From Desulfosporosinus acididurans (lineage in GTDB: Bacteria > Bacillota > Desulfitobacteriia > Desulfitobacteriales > Desulfitobacteriaceae), in assembly GCF_001029285.1 (NCBI RefSeq), contig NZ_LDZY01000006.1, positions 186,001 through 250,000 on the forward strand: a stretch of DNA of 64,000 nt. The letters are read 5' to 3'. Positions 51,690 to 60,048 of this stretch are shown here, piece after piece (within the stretch, counting starts at the first letter, position 1; every line of letters begins with the position of its first letter). The notes below the pieces were generated by a model that worked only from the letters and a program-made list of their open reading frames with translations, made no database searches and was not told the DNA's origin. Made by a program: the position numbers and the translations under genes.

Positions 51690-53693
51690 TCAGTTCTTTA
51701 CTTTGCTCTGGGCAATTTTTTCGGCCAGCTCATTTAAATAAGTCCAGCGCTCAATCAGTTCATCGAGCTTGATTTCCAACTCTTGCTGAGTCCTCGCTAA
51801 CTCATTTAGTGTTCCAAAATCACTGCCTGCCTCATTCATCTTTTGCAGATTTAGTTGCAATTCCTCTTCAACCTGAGCGATGCGGTCATCGATTTGAGCA
51901 AATTCCTGCTGCTCCTTAAAGGTCATTTTCAGAGGACGTTCTTTTCTCCCTTCACCTGTTTGGCTTTCTTCACGTCCCCCTGAACCGGTACCTATGCCGG
52001 AAGACTTCGCGGAACTATTCCCGGTCTTGTTCGGATTGGCAATCGCCGCTCGTAAAGCCGCTTGCCGAACCTCCTGAGCTTCTTCCTGGGCTGCAGCGTA
52101 AAGCTGCTCCCGATAATCCGAATAGTTTCCTACATATTGCCGAATTAAGCCTTCTCCCTCAAAAGAGAAAATCTTCTCCGCCATCCGATCCAGAAAATAA
52201 CGGTCATGGGAAACAGCAACGACTGCGCCCGGAAAGTCATCGAGATAATTTTCCAGGACCGTCAGGGTCTGAATATCCAGATCATTGGTAGGTTCGTCCA
52301 AGAAAAGGACATTCGGAGCTCCCATTAAAACCTTTAAGAGATACAGCCTGCGTTTTTCTCCCCCGGAAAGCTTACGAATAGGAGTCCACTGGGAAGCCGG
52401 CGAAAAGAGAAACCTCTCCAACATTTGCGAGGCCGTCAAAAAACCGCCATCTCCCGTTGGAATCACCTCTGCCACAGCCTTGATTTCCTCAATCACACGC
52501 CATTCCGGATTTAAAGCCGAGTTTTCTTGAGCGAAGTACCCAATTTTGACCGTTGAGCCGACATCAATAACGCCTTGATCCGGGCTTAAACGACCCGCCA
52601 ACATGTTTAACAATGTTGATTTCCCGCTGCCATTCGGACCGATAATTCCTATCCGGTCATTGCGCAGCAAAACATAATTAAAGTCTTTAATGACAGTCCC
52701 CCGGTTCGGAAAACCCTTTTGCACTGCCTGACATTCGAGGACTTTTTTACCCAGACGGGAAGCCCCGGCAGTGATTTCCAAGTGATCGTTGTTTTCTGAA
52801 GGTTTCTCAGCTTGAAGCTTTTCAAAACGTTCGATTCTGGCTTTTTGCTTTGTCGAGCGGGCCTGAGCCCCTCGGCGCATCCAGGCCAGTTCATTGCGCA
52901 AGAGGTTCTGGCGTTTTTTCTCGCTGGCCTCTGCCTGCTCTTCCCGTTCCACCTTTAACTCCAAAAAACGACTGTAATTGCCGGGATAAGGATACATCTT
53001 GCCCCGATCTAATTCCAAAATGCGCCCTACGACACGATCGAGAAAATAGCGGTCATGTGTGATCATGACTAAAGCACCCTTGCGTTTATTCAAGTATTGT
53101 TCCAGCCAATCCACCGTGTCATTGTCAATATGGTTGGTGGGTTCATCCAAAACTAAAATATCCGCCGGGTTAATCAGGGCACTGGCCAAAGCGACCCGTT
53201 TCCTCTGTCCTCCTGACAATGTTCCTACAACCAAGTCAAATTTGCTAATTCCTAGCTTCGTAAGAATTGTTTTCGCTTCATTTTCCAGCTGCCAGGCATC
53301 CAGTTCGTCCATTCGTTGACCAAGAGCTATTACCTCTTGCTGAAGCTTGGAATCCTCCGGCCGGTCATTCAATCGTTCCAAAGCACTTTCATACTCGCGC
53401 AGCAATTTCATAACGGGGGAATTTCCGCGAAAGACCTGCTGCAAAACTGTGGCCTGATCATCAAACTCAGGATTTTGCGGCAAGAACTCTAACTTGACGT
53501 TATTGCCCATCGTAATACTGCCTTGATCCGGCGGTTCAACCCCTGCCAGAATTTTAAGCAGGGTAGACTTACCCGTTCCATTTACCCCGATGATCCCGAT
53601 CTTTTCCCCTTCGTCAATGCCAAAGGTAATATCCTGAAAAAGGATCTTATCACTATAACTTTTCGTCAGATTTTCAGCAGTCATGATATTCAT
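51690..53693 (-). CDS. ABC-F family ATPase with C-terminal coiled coil
   Basis: A 667-residue protein. Module one has GVNGTGKST and LSGGQRKRVAL, module two GPNGSGKST and LSGGEKRRLYL. The C-terminal 130 residues contain a low-complexity GSGGREESQTGEGRKE stretch and a coiled coil (IDDRIAQVEEELQLNLQKMN), as in Uup-type ABC-F proteins. The ATG follows GGAGGAAC. By family it acts on ribosomes or associated structures, possibly in stalled-translation relief. Distinct in length and tail from the 49843 product. Confidence 0.93.
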   Translation of the reverse strand: MNIMTAENLTKSYSDKILFQDITFGIDEGEKIGIIGVNGTGKSTLLKILAGVEPPDQGSITMGNNVKLEFLPQNPEFDDQATVLQQVFRGNSPVMKLLREYESALERLNDRPEDSKLQQEVIALGQRMDELDAWQLENEAKTILTKLGISKFDLVVGTLSGGQRKRVALASALINPADILVLDEPTNHIDNDTVDWLEQYLNKRKGALVMITHDRYFLDRVVGRILELDRGKMYPYPGNYSRFLELKVEREEQAEASEKKRQNLLRNELAWMRRGAQARSTKQKARIERFEKLQAEKPSENNDHLEITAGASRLGKKVLECQAVQKGFPNRGTVIKDFNYVLLRNDRIGIIGPNGSGKSTLLNMLAGRLSPDQGVIDVGSTVKIGYFAQENSALNPEWRVIEEIKAVAEVIPTGDGGFLTASQMLERFLFSPASQWTPIRKLSGGEKRRLYLLKVLMGAPNVLFLDEPTNDLDIQTLTVLENYLDDFPGAVVAVSHDRYFLDRMAEKIFSFEGEGLIRQYVGNYSDYREQLYAAAQEEAQEVRQAALRAAIANPNKTGNSSAKSSGIGTGSGGREESQTGEGRKERPLKMTFKEQQEFAQIDDRIAQVEEELQLNLQKMNEAGSDFGTLNELARTQQELEIKLDELIERWTYLNELAEKIAQSKVKN

Positions 53694-53848
53694 GTCAGTT
53701 CCTCCAAATATCTCATTATATCATGCTTTGCGCCAGGATTCCCGCATAAAAGTCCCATAACGATATCGCCTTAGGACATTCGTTATGGGACTAATTTTAA
53801 GGTTTCTTGAGCTAATTAAAGTAGTTGTTTTAGATTTGACCCAGTCGT

Positions 53849-53966
53849 AAGGCTCCCGCTTCTATAAATGGGAGTGGTTCCCACACCTTGCTTCAATAGG
53901 GTGTAGAGTCCATCCTCAGCGCGATAGCATTTGTTCTGGGCTAGACGCTTTCGGTGAACGAGTTCT
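53849..53966 (+). repeat. IS605-like hairpin element, copy C
   Basis: AAGGCTCCCGCTTCTATAAA TGGGAGTGG, then CCACACC...GGTGTAGAGTCC and finally CGGTGAACGAGTTCTC, which recalls copies A and B. It ends exactly at the stop codon of the 53967 gene. Compare D at 49587. Confidence 0.55.
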
Positions 53967-55250
53967 CTAACCAACTTTCTTATTAACCATGATATCAAGA
54001 ATAATCCGATCCACTTCTTTAGTGCCTTGAGTCGCGAGGCGGCCAAGGTTAGCTATGGTCTGTTCGGCCGTCTGCTCAATAATACCGTCGGTAGACTGAA
54101 TGGCAAGCCCCTCCATTGCCATGATCGCAGACTGCACCGCAGTGCTCGTACAAGTCGACAGTTTCAGAGCACATCCGGCCTTTGCCCCATCACAAAACAT
54201 CCCGGCCACATTACCCTGCATATTCTGAATGGCCCTTTGAATTTCATTCTTACCGCCGCCTAACAAATAGGTAATACCACAGCTGGCACCGCTGCCTGAC
54301 GCTGTTGCTCCGCAAAGAGCCGAAAGACGGCCGATTTTGGTTTTGATATAGATGGCGATGAGATTGCTTAATGCCACGGCCCGTATTAATTGATCCTCAG
54401 CAGCGCCTAATTTTTCCCCCACAGCTACAACAGGCAAGGTAGCTGAAATTCCTTGATTTCCGCTGCCCGAGTTACCCATGACAGGCAAGGGACATCCCGA
54501 CATTCTGGCATCCGAAGCGCCTGCGGTTAAAGCCATAGCCCGGGTGATCAAATCATCCGCAAATAAGCCTTTACGGATATTCTCTTTGATCGTTTTGCCG
54601 ACTTGTAAGCCATACTCATTGAATAAGCCTTCTAAGCCAATCGTTTTATTCAGCTCAATCGCCTTCTTAATAATCGTCAAATCCTCTGGGTTTACCGCTT
54701 GCACAAAGTCCCAGATCGAGTCCAGAGATAAAAAGGAATACTCCGTCTCCTCGTTGTCATCCTTTCCCTCTTCAGCCAATGTATTAAGAATCGTTTGACC
54801 ATCAACTTCGATAAGAGCAACACGGGTATGTTCATCAGCAACAATAACTCTGGCAAACGATTCAGACGTCGCCAAAATCACTTCAATATATAATTTCTTT
54901 GAGGTCTCTGCAACCTCGACAGTAACCCTCTCTTCCCTGATCATAGACCTGGCCTTTTCAACATCGAGCGAACTCAGGCCTTCCAGAACCTCCAGCCCTT
55001 TAGTGCTGTTTCCGGCAATAACCCCCAATGCAGCAGCCAAATTAACGCCGCTGTTCTTTGTCCCGGGAATAGTGACAGACATTGCATTCTTAATAATGTT
55101 AGCGCTTGCAAATACGTTTATAGACGTGACCTCTCCTTTGACATACGTCTTAGCTAAAGCGGCGGCAAAGGCAATGGCCATAGGCTCAGTACATCCTAAA
55201 GTAACGACAAGTTCCTTCTCCAGCAGCCCTAAAAATTCAACATCGTACAC
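53967..55250 (-). CDS. L-cysteine desulfidase/UPF0597 family protein
   Basis: A 427-residue protein of the CyuA/CdsB (UPF0597, formerly YhaM) family. These are iron-sulfur enzymes that split L-cysteine to pyruvate, ammonia and sulfide, related to serine dehydratase alpha subunits. Visible features are TLGCTEPMAIAFAAALAKTY, SGCPLPVMGNSGSGNQGISA, and the Cys-rich region CGATASGSGASCG...MFCDGAKAGCALKLSTC that binds the cluster. It starts at GTG 55250 with AGTAGGGA upstream. Sulfide release would fit anaerobic sulfur metabolism. The substrate could also be serine or another thiol. Confidence 0.9.
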   Translation of the reverse strand: MYDVEFLGLLEKELVVTLGCTEPMAIAFAAALAKTYVKGEVTSINVFASANIIKNAMSVTIPGTKNSGVNLAAALGVIAGNSTKGLEVLEGLSSLDVEKARSMIREERVTVEVAETSKKLYIEVILATSESFARVIVADEHTRVALIEVDGQTILNTLAEEGKDDNEETEYSFLSLDSIWDFVQAVNPEDLTIIKKAIELNKTIGLEGLFNEYGLQVGKTIKENIRKGLFADDLITRAMALTAGASDARMSGCPLPVMGNSGSGNQGISATLPVVAVGEKLGAAEDQLIRAVALSNLIAIYIKTKIGRLSALCGATASGSGASCGITYLLGGGKNEIQRAIQNMQGNVAGMFCDGAKAGCALKLSTCTSTAVQSAIMAMEGLAIQSTDGIIEQTAEQTIANLGRLATQGTKEVDRIILDIMVNKKVG

Positions 55251-55481
55251 TAATTATCCCTACTTTCTCAGCTAAAATAAGTGCATTTTACTTTATTCTT
55301 CCCGATTAAGAAAACTCCTTTATTTATTTGCGATGATTTTCTCTTCATTTGAGAAAGAATTACCGGAACGAGAATTATAAACTGAGAAATACATTATATC
55401 GATTCATTAGATTTGTTGAACTTGGGAAGACTATTTTGGGATCAGAAATAATTACGAGAAAGTTAAAGGAGGTTATCGCTT

Positions 55482-55718
55482 ATGTTATGCGCCGAAGTAT
55501 CTGTTTATCCGCAAAAAACGAATAGTTCCAGCGATGTCATCAACAAATCAATCAGCTCTCTTTCCAACGAAAATATCAAGTATGAAGTCGGTTCACTCAG
55601 TACTCACATCGACGGAAATGACGAACAAGTATGGAATGGCATCAAGAAAGTTTTTGATGCTGCCAAAACCTCTGGAGAAGTCAGTATGGTCGTAACTATT
55701 TCTAATTCAGCTCATTAA
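55482..55718 (+). CDS. MTH1187/YkoF-type thiamine-binding family protein
   Basis: A 78-residue protein with the small ferredoxin-like fold pattern of the MTH1187/DUF77 family: MLCAEVSVYPQ at the start, IKYEVGSLSTHIDGN in the middle and SGEVSMVVTISNS at the end. Family members bind thiamine or a related vitamin as dimers. It has AAAGGAGG eight bases ahead of the ATG. No thiamine transport genes are adjacent. Confidence 0.75.
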   Translation: MLCAEVSVYPQKTNSSSDVINKSISSLSNENIKYEVGSLSTHIDGNDEQVWNGIKKVFDAAKTSGEVSMVVTISNSAH

Positions 55719-55748
55719 CTCTGTTGGTATTAAATCTAACTGACACCA

Positions 55749-55798
55749 AAAAAGAGCCTTGCGGACTTCAGGATCAGAAGTTCACAAGGCTCTTTTAA
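55749..55798. terminator. Bidirectional rho-independent terminator
   Basis: AAAAAAGAGCCTTG with inner GGACTTC and GAAGTTC(A)CAAGGCTCTTTTA form a long stem with A/T tracts on both sides. It separates the 55482 gene and hutI. Confidence 0.9.
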
Positions 55799-55839
55799 GA
55801 TCAAGAAAATCTCTCATGGAGGGAGACAAAGCTCACATC

Positions 55840-57099
55840 TCAAACTCTCCAGACGATCCTGCCGTTCTTGATCACCACATCAACAGGATTATTGCCAAAA
55901 TGATACGGTAAATAATCGAGATTAGGAACATTCAGAACTAAGATATCTCCTTGCTTGCCGACTTCCAGACTGCCTGCCTGAGCGGCTCTGCCCACCGCAT
56001 GGGCCGCATTGATCGTTGCCGCTGTCAAAGCCTCCTCCGGAGTCAGATGAAGATAAAGACAGGCAAGAGTCAGAACAAAAGGCATTGATTCCGTCGGCGA
56101 TGATCCGGGATTGCAATCTGTTGCCACAGCAACAGGCACCCCTGCTTCGATCATTGCCCGTGCCCGAGCATAAGAATTTTTAGCAAGATTAAAGGAGTTT
56201 GCCGGGAGGAGAACAGCAATAACTCCCTGTTCAGCCAGAGCTGCAATGCCTTCAACAGAAGCCTGCAGCAAATGATCGGCACTAACGGCCTCCAGTTTGG
56301 CCCCTAATTCAGCGCCTCCGGCGGATTCTAATTCATCCGCGTGAATTTTAAGCTTTAAGTTCAATTCCTTGGCTTTGCTTAAAATCCTCTCACTTGATTG
56401 GACACTGAAAACTCCCGGCTCACAGAAAACATCACAAAACTCTGCCAGCCCTTGAGAAGCAACTTGAGGCAGCATATCCTCCACAACATAGTCCGTATAC
56501 TCATCTTCAGTATACCCAGAGGGGACGGCATGGGCGCCCATAAAGGTTGGAACGAGGTCCAAATCCTGCTCCAGATTTAATTCCTTAATTAAACGTAACA
56601 TTCGCAGCTCTTCCTCAACGGTAAGTCCATAGCCGCTCTTAACTTCTGCCGTCGTCGTTCCATGACTTAACATCGTCTTCAGACGGCTTCTGGTTTGCGC
56701 CTTTACCTCCGCATCAGAAGCCAGCCGCGTATCCCGAACCGTAGCATGAATTCCTCCGCCTTGCTGGAGGGTTTCCATGTAGGGTACACCCTTTAATTTC
56801 AGGGATAACTCATTTTCCCTCGAACCTGCATAAATGACGTGGGTATGCGGATCAACAAACCCAGGTGTTACCACTTTACCCTGAGCATTAATTTGCACGG
56901 TATAGGGGCCAACCCATCCCTCTGCTAAAATATCCTCTGTCGAACCAACTGCAACAATCTGACCTTCGCGCAGAACTACTGCGCCGTTTTCAATTAACCC
57001 GATCTCCGCCATTCCCTCTCGGCGCGCCGGAGAGTCAGAGTGTCCTCTCATCGTCACCAGCATATCAGCAGAATGAATTACAAGATCTGCGCTCGGCAT
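55840..57099 (-). CDS. hutI: Imidazolonepropionase
   Basis: A 419-residue amidohydrolase that opens 4-imidazolone-5-propanoate in histidine degradation. Metal ligands are in FVDPHTHVIYAGSRENE. Later family blocks include GYGLTVEEELRMLRLIKELN, KIHADELESAGGAELGAKLE with the metal His, and ATDCNPGSSPTESMPFVL with the catalytic Asp. Length is normal. The ATG follows GAGGAG. The other hut genes (hutH, hutU, ftcD) are not in the window, so either they lie elsewhere or this is a lone amidohydrolase with another substrate. Confidence 0.95.
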   Translation of the reverse strand: MPSADLVIHSADMLVTMRGHSDSPARREGMAEIGLIENGAVVLREGQIVAVGSTEDILAEGWVGPYTVQINAQGKVVTPGFVDPHTHVIYAGSRENELSLKLKGVPYMETLQQGGGIHATVRDTRLASDAEVKAQTRSRLKTMLSHGTTTAEVKSGYGLTVEEELRMLRLIKELNLEQDLDLVPTFMGAHAVPSGYTEDEYTDYVVEDMLPQVASQGLAEFCDVFCEPGVFSVQSSERILSKAKELNLKLKIHADELESAGGAELGAKLEAVSADHLLQASVEGIAALAEQGVIAVLLPANSFNLAKNSYARARAMIEAGVPVAVATDCNPGSSPTESMPFVLTLACLYLHLTPEEALTAATINAAHAVGRAAQAGSLEVGKQGDILVLNVPNLDYLPYHFGNNPVDVVIKNGRIVWRV

Positions 57100-57502
57100 G
57101 ATATCATCTCCTCTAGAATCTGATTCCTAGTTCCTCTCTTATCCTAAAACCCAAAAACTCTCTTCACTAAGAGCTGCCGATAACAACTATCCCCATTTTC
57201 TCTCATTATTGTTTGCCAAACTTTCCCCTCTTACTATACCAGTTAATGCATTGATATCAAGATCTTTTGCCGGTCTTTTTAAAGCCTTTAACAAAGCCAT
57301 TGCTTACTATATTAAGGACAAGTCCTTCAGAAATAGTGATTATTTTTGTTTTTTAGACATTTTTCCCCTTACTTCGCAAATAAATTATGGGATCATTATG
57401 TTAGAATGTTATAAGATAAAATAAGTTTTCGTTCGATAATTGCCCTTTGTTTATCTTACCGACCGATCCGATTTCAATGTCAGAAAGAGAGATAATGATT
57501 TA
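57100..57502. other. Intergenic region upstream of the SGNH gene
   Basis: AT-rich and without hairpins. A short plus-strand frame at 57209-57424 lacks a ribosome binding site and family match and was rejected. The promoter of the SGNH gene probably lies near 57380-57480. Confidence 0.45.
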
Positions 57503-58387
57503 ATGACCATTAAAAATAAAACAGCGATAGTTTTGTCCATAGCAATACTGTTCACCATGGCAAGCGTTATCGATTCAAATAATGTTCAAGGAGCGGAGAA
57601 TACCGCAGCTGCCTCAACAACTACTACAACTACCACAACTACTACAACTACTACTCCTACTACAACTACTACTCCTACTACAACTACTACTCCTACTACG
57701 TCTACTACTCCTACTACGTCTACTACTCCTACTACGTCTACTACTCCTACTACTTCTACTACTCCTACTACTCCTATGATTTCTAAGTTAACCGGAATTA
57801 AAAAGCTAAAAAACAGTAACATTCGCGTTGTCATACTTGGAGATTCCATCGCGGTAGATCAAGGGGCTTCCAATCCTGCAACAACAGGATGGGAGTCAAA
57901 TCTTTTTACCTCTTTGACCTCACTCTATTTACATAATATATTATGGTACAACAAAGCTTCTTCCGGTAAGCTTGTTGATTATTGTTTACAAAGGGCAGAT
58001 GAAATCGAGAAAAATACAGATGCTGTGTTTATTTGCGTAGGAAGAAATGATCGAAACTATTATACGCCTGATCAATTTAGCCAAAAATACATTCAGTTAA
58101 TCCAGCTCATAAAAAGCAAAGCACCAAATGCGGATATATTCTGCATTGTTGAACCTCCAATGGTGTCCTCTGATGAATCTCTATTTAAAGCGATAAGATT
58201 GCAAATAATCAACGTTGCCAAAAATCATGGAGCAAACTTATTGGATGTCTGGAGTGCTTTTCCAACGAATCAAACTGATTTGGCTGCCGTATTATCAGAC
58301 GGACTTCACCCCAAAGACACAGGTTATAAGCTAATGTCCGATTACATATACAAGCAATTAGTAACAAAGATAAATGAAGATAAGTAA
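57503..58387 (+). CDS. Secreted SGNH/GDSL hydrolase with Thr-rich linker
   Basis: A 294-residue exported protein. Signal peptide about 1-30, then a linker of about 45 Thr/Pro/Ser residues built from TTPTTS repeats, then an SGNH hydrolase. Block I is VVILGDSIAVDQG (Ser nucleophile), block III is FICVGRNDRNY, and block V is DGLHPKDTGY (Asp-His). Family members deacylate glycans or lipids, often removing O-acetyl groups from wall polymers. The Thr-rich linker may be glycosylated and spans the wall. ATG 57503 is chosen because it is followed at once by the signal peptide. Confidence 0.87.
   Translation: MTIKNKTAIVLSIAILFTMASVIDSNNVQGAENTAAASTTTTTTTTTTTTTPTTTTTPTTTTTPTTSTTPTTSTTPTTSTTPTTSTTPTTPMISKLTGIKKLKNSNIRVVILGDSIAVDQGASNPATTGWESNLFTSLTSLYLHNILWYNKASSGKLVDYCLQRADEIEKNTDAVFICVGRNDRNYYTPDQFSQKYIQLIQLIKSKAPNADIFCIVEPPMVSSDESLFKAIRLQIINVAKNHGANLLDVWSAFPTNQTDLAAVLSDGLHPKDTGYKLMSDYIYKQLVTKINEDK
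57620..57778 (+). repeat. ACT-rich microsatellite in the SGNH gene
   Basis: A run of ACT/ACA triplets followed by four copies of an 18-base unit ACTACTCCTACTACGTCT with small changes. Because the unit is in frame, length changes would only alter linker length. Confidence 0.85.
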
Positions 58388-58397
58388 AATACCTATA

Positions 58398-58432
58398 AAA
58401 AAGGCTTCCGGGCTAATCCCCAGAAACCTTTT
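58398..58432. terminator. Terminator after the SGNH gene
   Basis: AAAAAAGGCTTCCGGGC and CCCCAGAAACCTTTTT form an imperfect stem with T-runs on both strands. It serves the SGNH gene and probably also yhbY coming from the other side. Confidence 0.7.
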
Positions 58433-58475
58433 TCCGCTTCTTTAGCAGAACTTTCGGAGCAACACGCTAAAAGCT

Positions 58476-58769
58476 CTAATCAGGCAAGACAATCAGCGGC
58501 TTTTCTTTCGACGGTCTGTAAAGCAAAAAATTCCTGCCGATGACTTGAACCAGCTCAGACCTTGTCTGTTCGGCCAGTTCAGCTGCGACACTTTTGGGCT
58601 CCTCCAGGCAATTTTGCAGAACCCGGCCTTTGATCAGTTCACGAGCCTCCAAGGCCTCATTGGTCTGAGTGACGACGTTTTCCCCAATTCCGCCCTTACC
58701 GACTTGAAGAATCGGGTCCATTTCATTACCCATCGCCCTTAAATAACGTTTTTGCTTACCTTTTAACAC
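58476..58769 (-). CDS. yhbY: YhbY-type (CRM domain) RNA-binding protein
   Basis: A 97-residue CRM-domain protein, which binds pre-50S ribosomal RNA. Typical features are KGKQKRYLRAMGNEMDPILQ, VGKGGIGENVV and the GRNFLLYRPS end. It starts at GTG with AAGGAGG eight bases upstream. In related genomes it follows obgE directly. Here the MacA/FtsX pair lies between. Confidence 0.94.
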   Translation of the reverse strand: MLKGKQKRYLRAMGNEMDPILQVGKGGIGENVVTQTNEALEARELIKGRVLQNCLEEPKSVAAELAEQTRSELVQVIGRNFLLYRPSKEKPLIVLPD

Positions 58770-58848
58770 AAAGTTTCCTCCTTAATTAAACGAAACGCCT
58801 TTGTTCCTTCTTTTTTATCATCCTTAATTCGATCTCTTTTACTCAAGC

Positions 58849-60048
58849 TCATTCATATCTCAAAGCTGTAATCGGTTCAAGTTTCGCAGCCTGCAGCGCC
58901 GGGTAATAGCCAAAGAAAAGTCCGACTGCCAGGGAAAACGTCACGGCAAAGAGAATCGCCCATCCAGATAACAGCGGCGGCCAGTTTAAAAGATTCGCCG
59001 CCGTCAGAGCACTTCCCACACCCAGGGCAATCCCCACAATACCTCCCGTCACTGCTAAGACAATCGCTTCCAAGAGAAATTGCAGCAAAATATCGCGCTC
59101 TTTGGCCCCGACAGCTTTCCGCAGGCCTATTTCATGCGTTCGTTCCGTCACCGATACCAGCATGATATTCATGATGCCAATCCCGCCGACCAGAAGCGAA
59201 ATCGCGGCGACCAAGCCAACGATACTCGTTAAAATTTGAGTAATTTTATCGGCAGACTGCACTAACTGCTGGACGTTATAGGCTTCATACTGATCAGTCG
59301 TTCCATGACGCACGTTCAGAATGCGTTTCGCACTGGAGATTACGCTGTCCAGATCAGATTCCTGATACGTTGCCCCCTCTAACTGATCAACCCGAGTCGA
59401 TTGGAAAATATCAGTCCAAGTCCCCCAGGGAACATAGGCATAGGAATTCTGTGGACCCACTTCAAACTGAGAAAAGGCCGAGGTATCTTTAGCCAGAACT
59501 CCGATAACTCTGCAGGGAACGTTTTGGATCATCACCTGCTGTCCCAAAGGATTACCGGCTCCAAACAACGTATCTGCCAGGCTTTGGTCAATGACTACAA
59601 CACGCCGTTCCGCATCATATTCCTCCCCGGAGAAAAAGCGTCCCAAGGCCACATCCCGGCTGCGCAAACCGGCGAATTCCGAAGTTGTTCCCACGATCAT
59701 GGCTGAGGAATCTTTTTGATTAACTTCCAAAGCAGCATAGTTAACACTCGCCGGAAGCAGCGTCTTAACTTGGGGTAAGGACCTTTTTAACGTTTCACAG
59801 TCCTGCAGGGTCAAGACGCTATTCTCGGATTGTGCCGTTTGGGCAGAAGATTTCGGATACAAAACAAAAAGATTAACACCGCTTTTTTCCATTTCCTGCA
59901 TAATAGCAGCTTTGCCGCCCAAGCCGATGGTTACCACAGCGATAACGGCAGCAATTCCTATGACAATACCCAACATAGTCAGGCCTGTCCTCAGCTTGTT
60001 GGTCCGCAAACTAAACAGGGCTCCCCGCAAGGCCTCGTACAGACTCAT
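58849..60048 (-). CDS. MacB/FtsX-type ABC permease, no ATPase domain
   Basis: A 399-residue permease with an N-terminal helix (RTGLTMLGIVIGIAAVIAVV), a large MacB_PCD extracytoplasmic domain and three C-terminal helices of the FtsX module (LLVGGIGIMNIMLVSVTERT and EAIVLAVTGGIVGIALGVG). Unlike MacB it carries no nucleotide-binding domain. Its start overlaps the adaptor gene by four bases, and there is no ATPase gene in this operon, although one is normally between or fused. Confidence 0.9.
   Translation of the reverse strand: MSLYEALRGALFSLRTNKLRTGLTMLGIVIGIAAVIAVVTIGLGGKAAIMQEMEKSGVNLFVLYPKSSAQTAQSENSVLTLQDCETLKRSLPQVKTLLPASVNYAALEVNQKDSSAMIVGTTSEFAGLRSRDVALGRFFSGEEYDAERRVVVIDQSLADTLFGAGNPLGQQVMIQNVPCRVIGVLAKDTSAFSQFEVGPQNSYAYVPWGTWTDIFQSTRVDQLEGATYQESDLDSVISSAKRILNVRHGTTDQYEAYNVQQLVQSADKITQILTSIVGLVAAISLLVGGIGIMNIMLVSVTERTHEIGLRKAVGAKERDILLQFLLEAIVLAVTGGIVGIALGVGSALTAANLLNWPPLLSGWAILFAVTFSLAVGLFFGYYPALQAAKLEPITALRYE

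Noticed and set aside
57209-57424. 71-residue plus-strand ORF
   Set aside because: No ribosome binding site and amino-acid pattern typical of AT-rich intergenic sequence.
57586-57849. Minus-strand Val-rich ORF opposite the SGNH linker
   Set aside because: It is the antisense of the Thr-rich repeat and arises from the triplet pattern.
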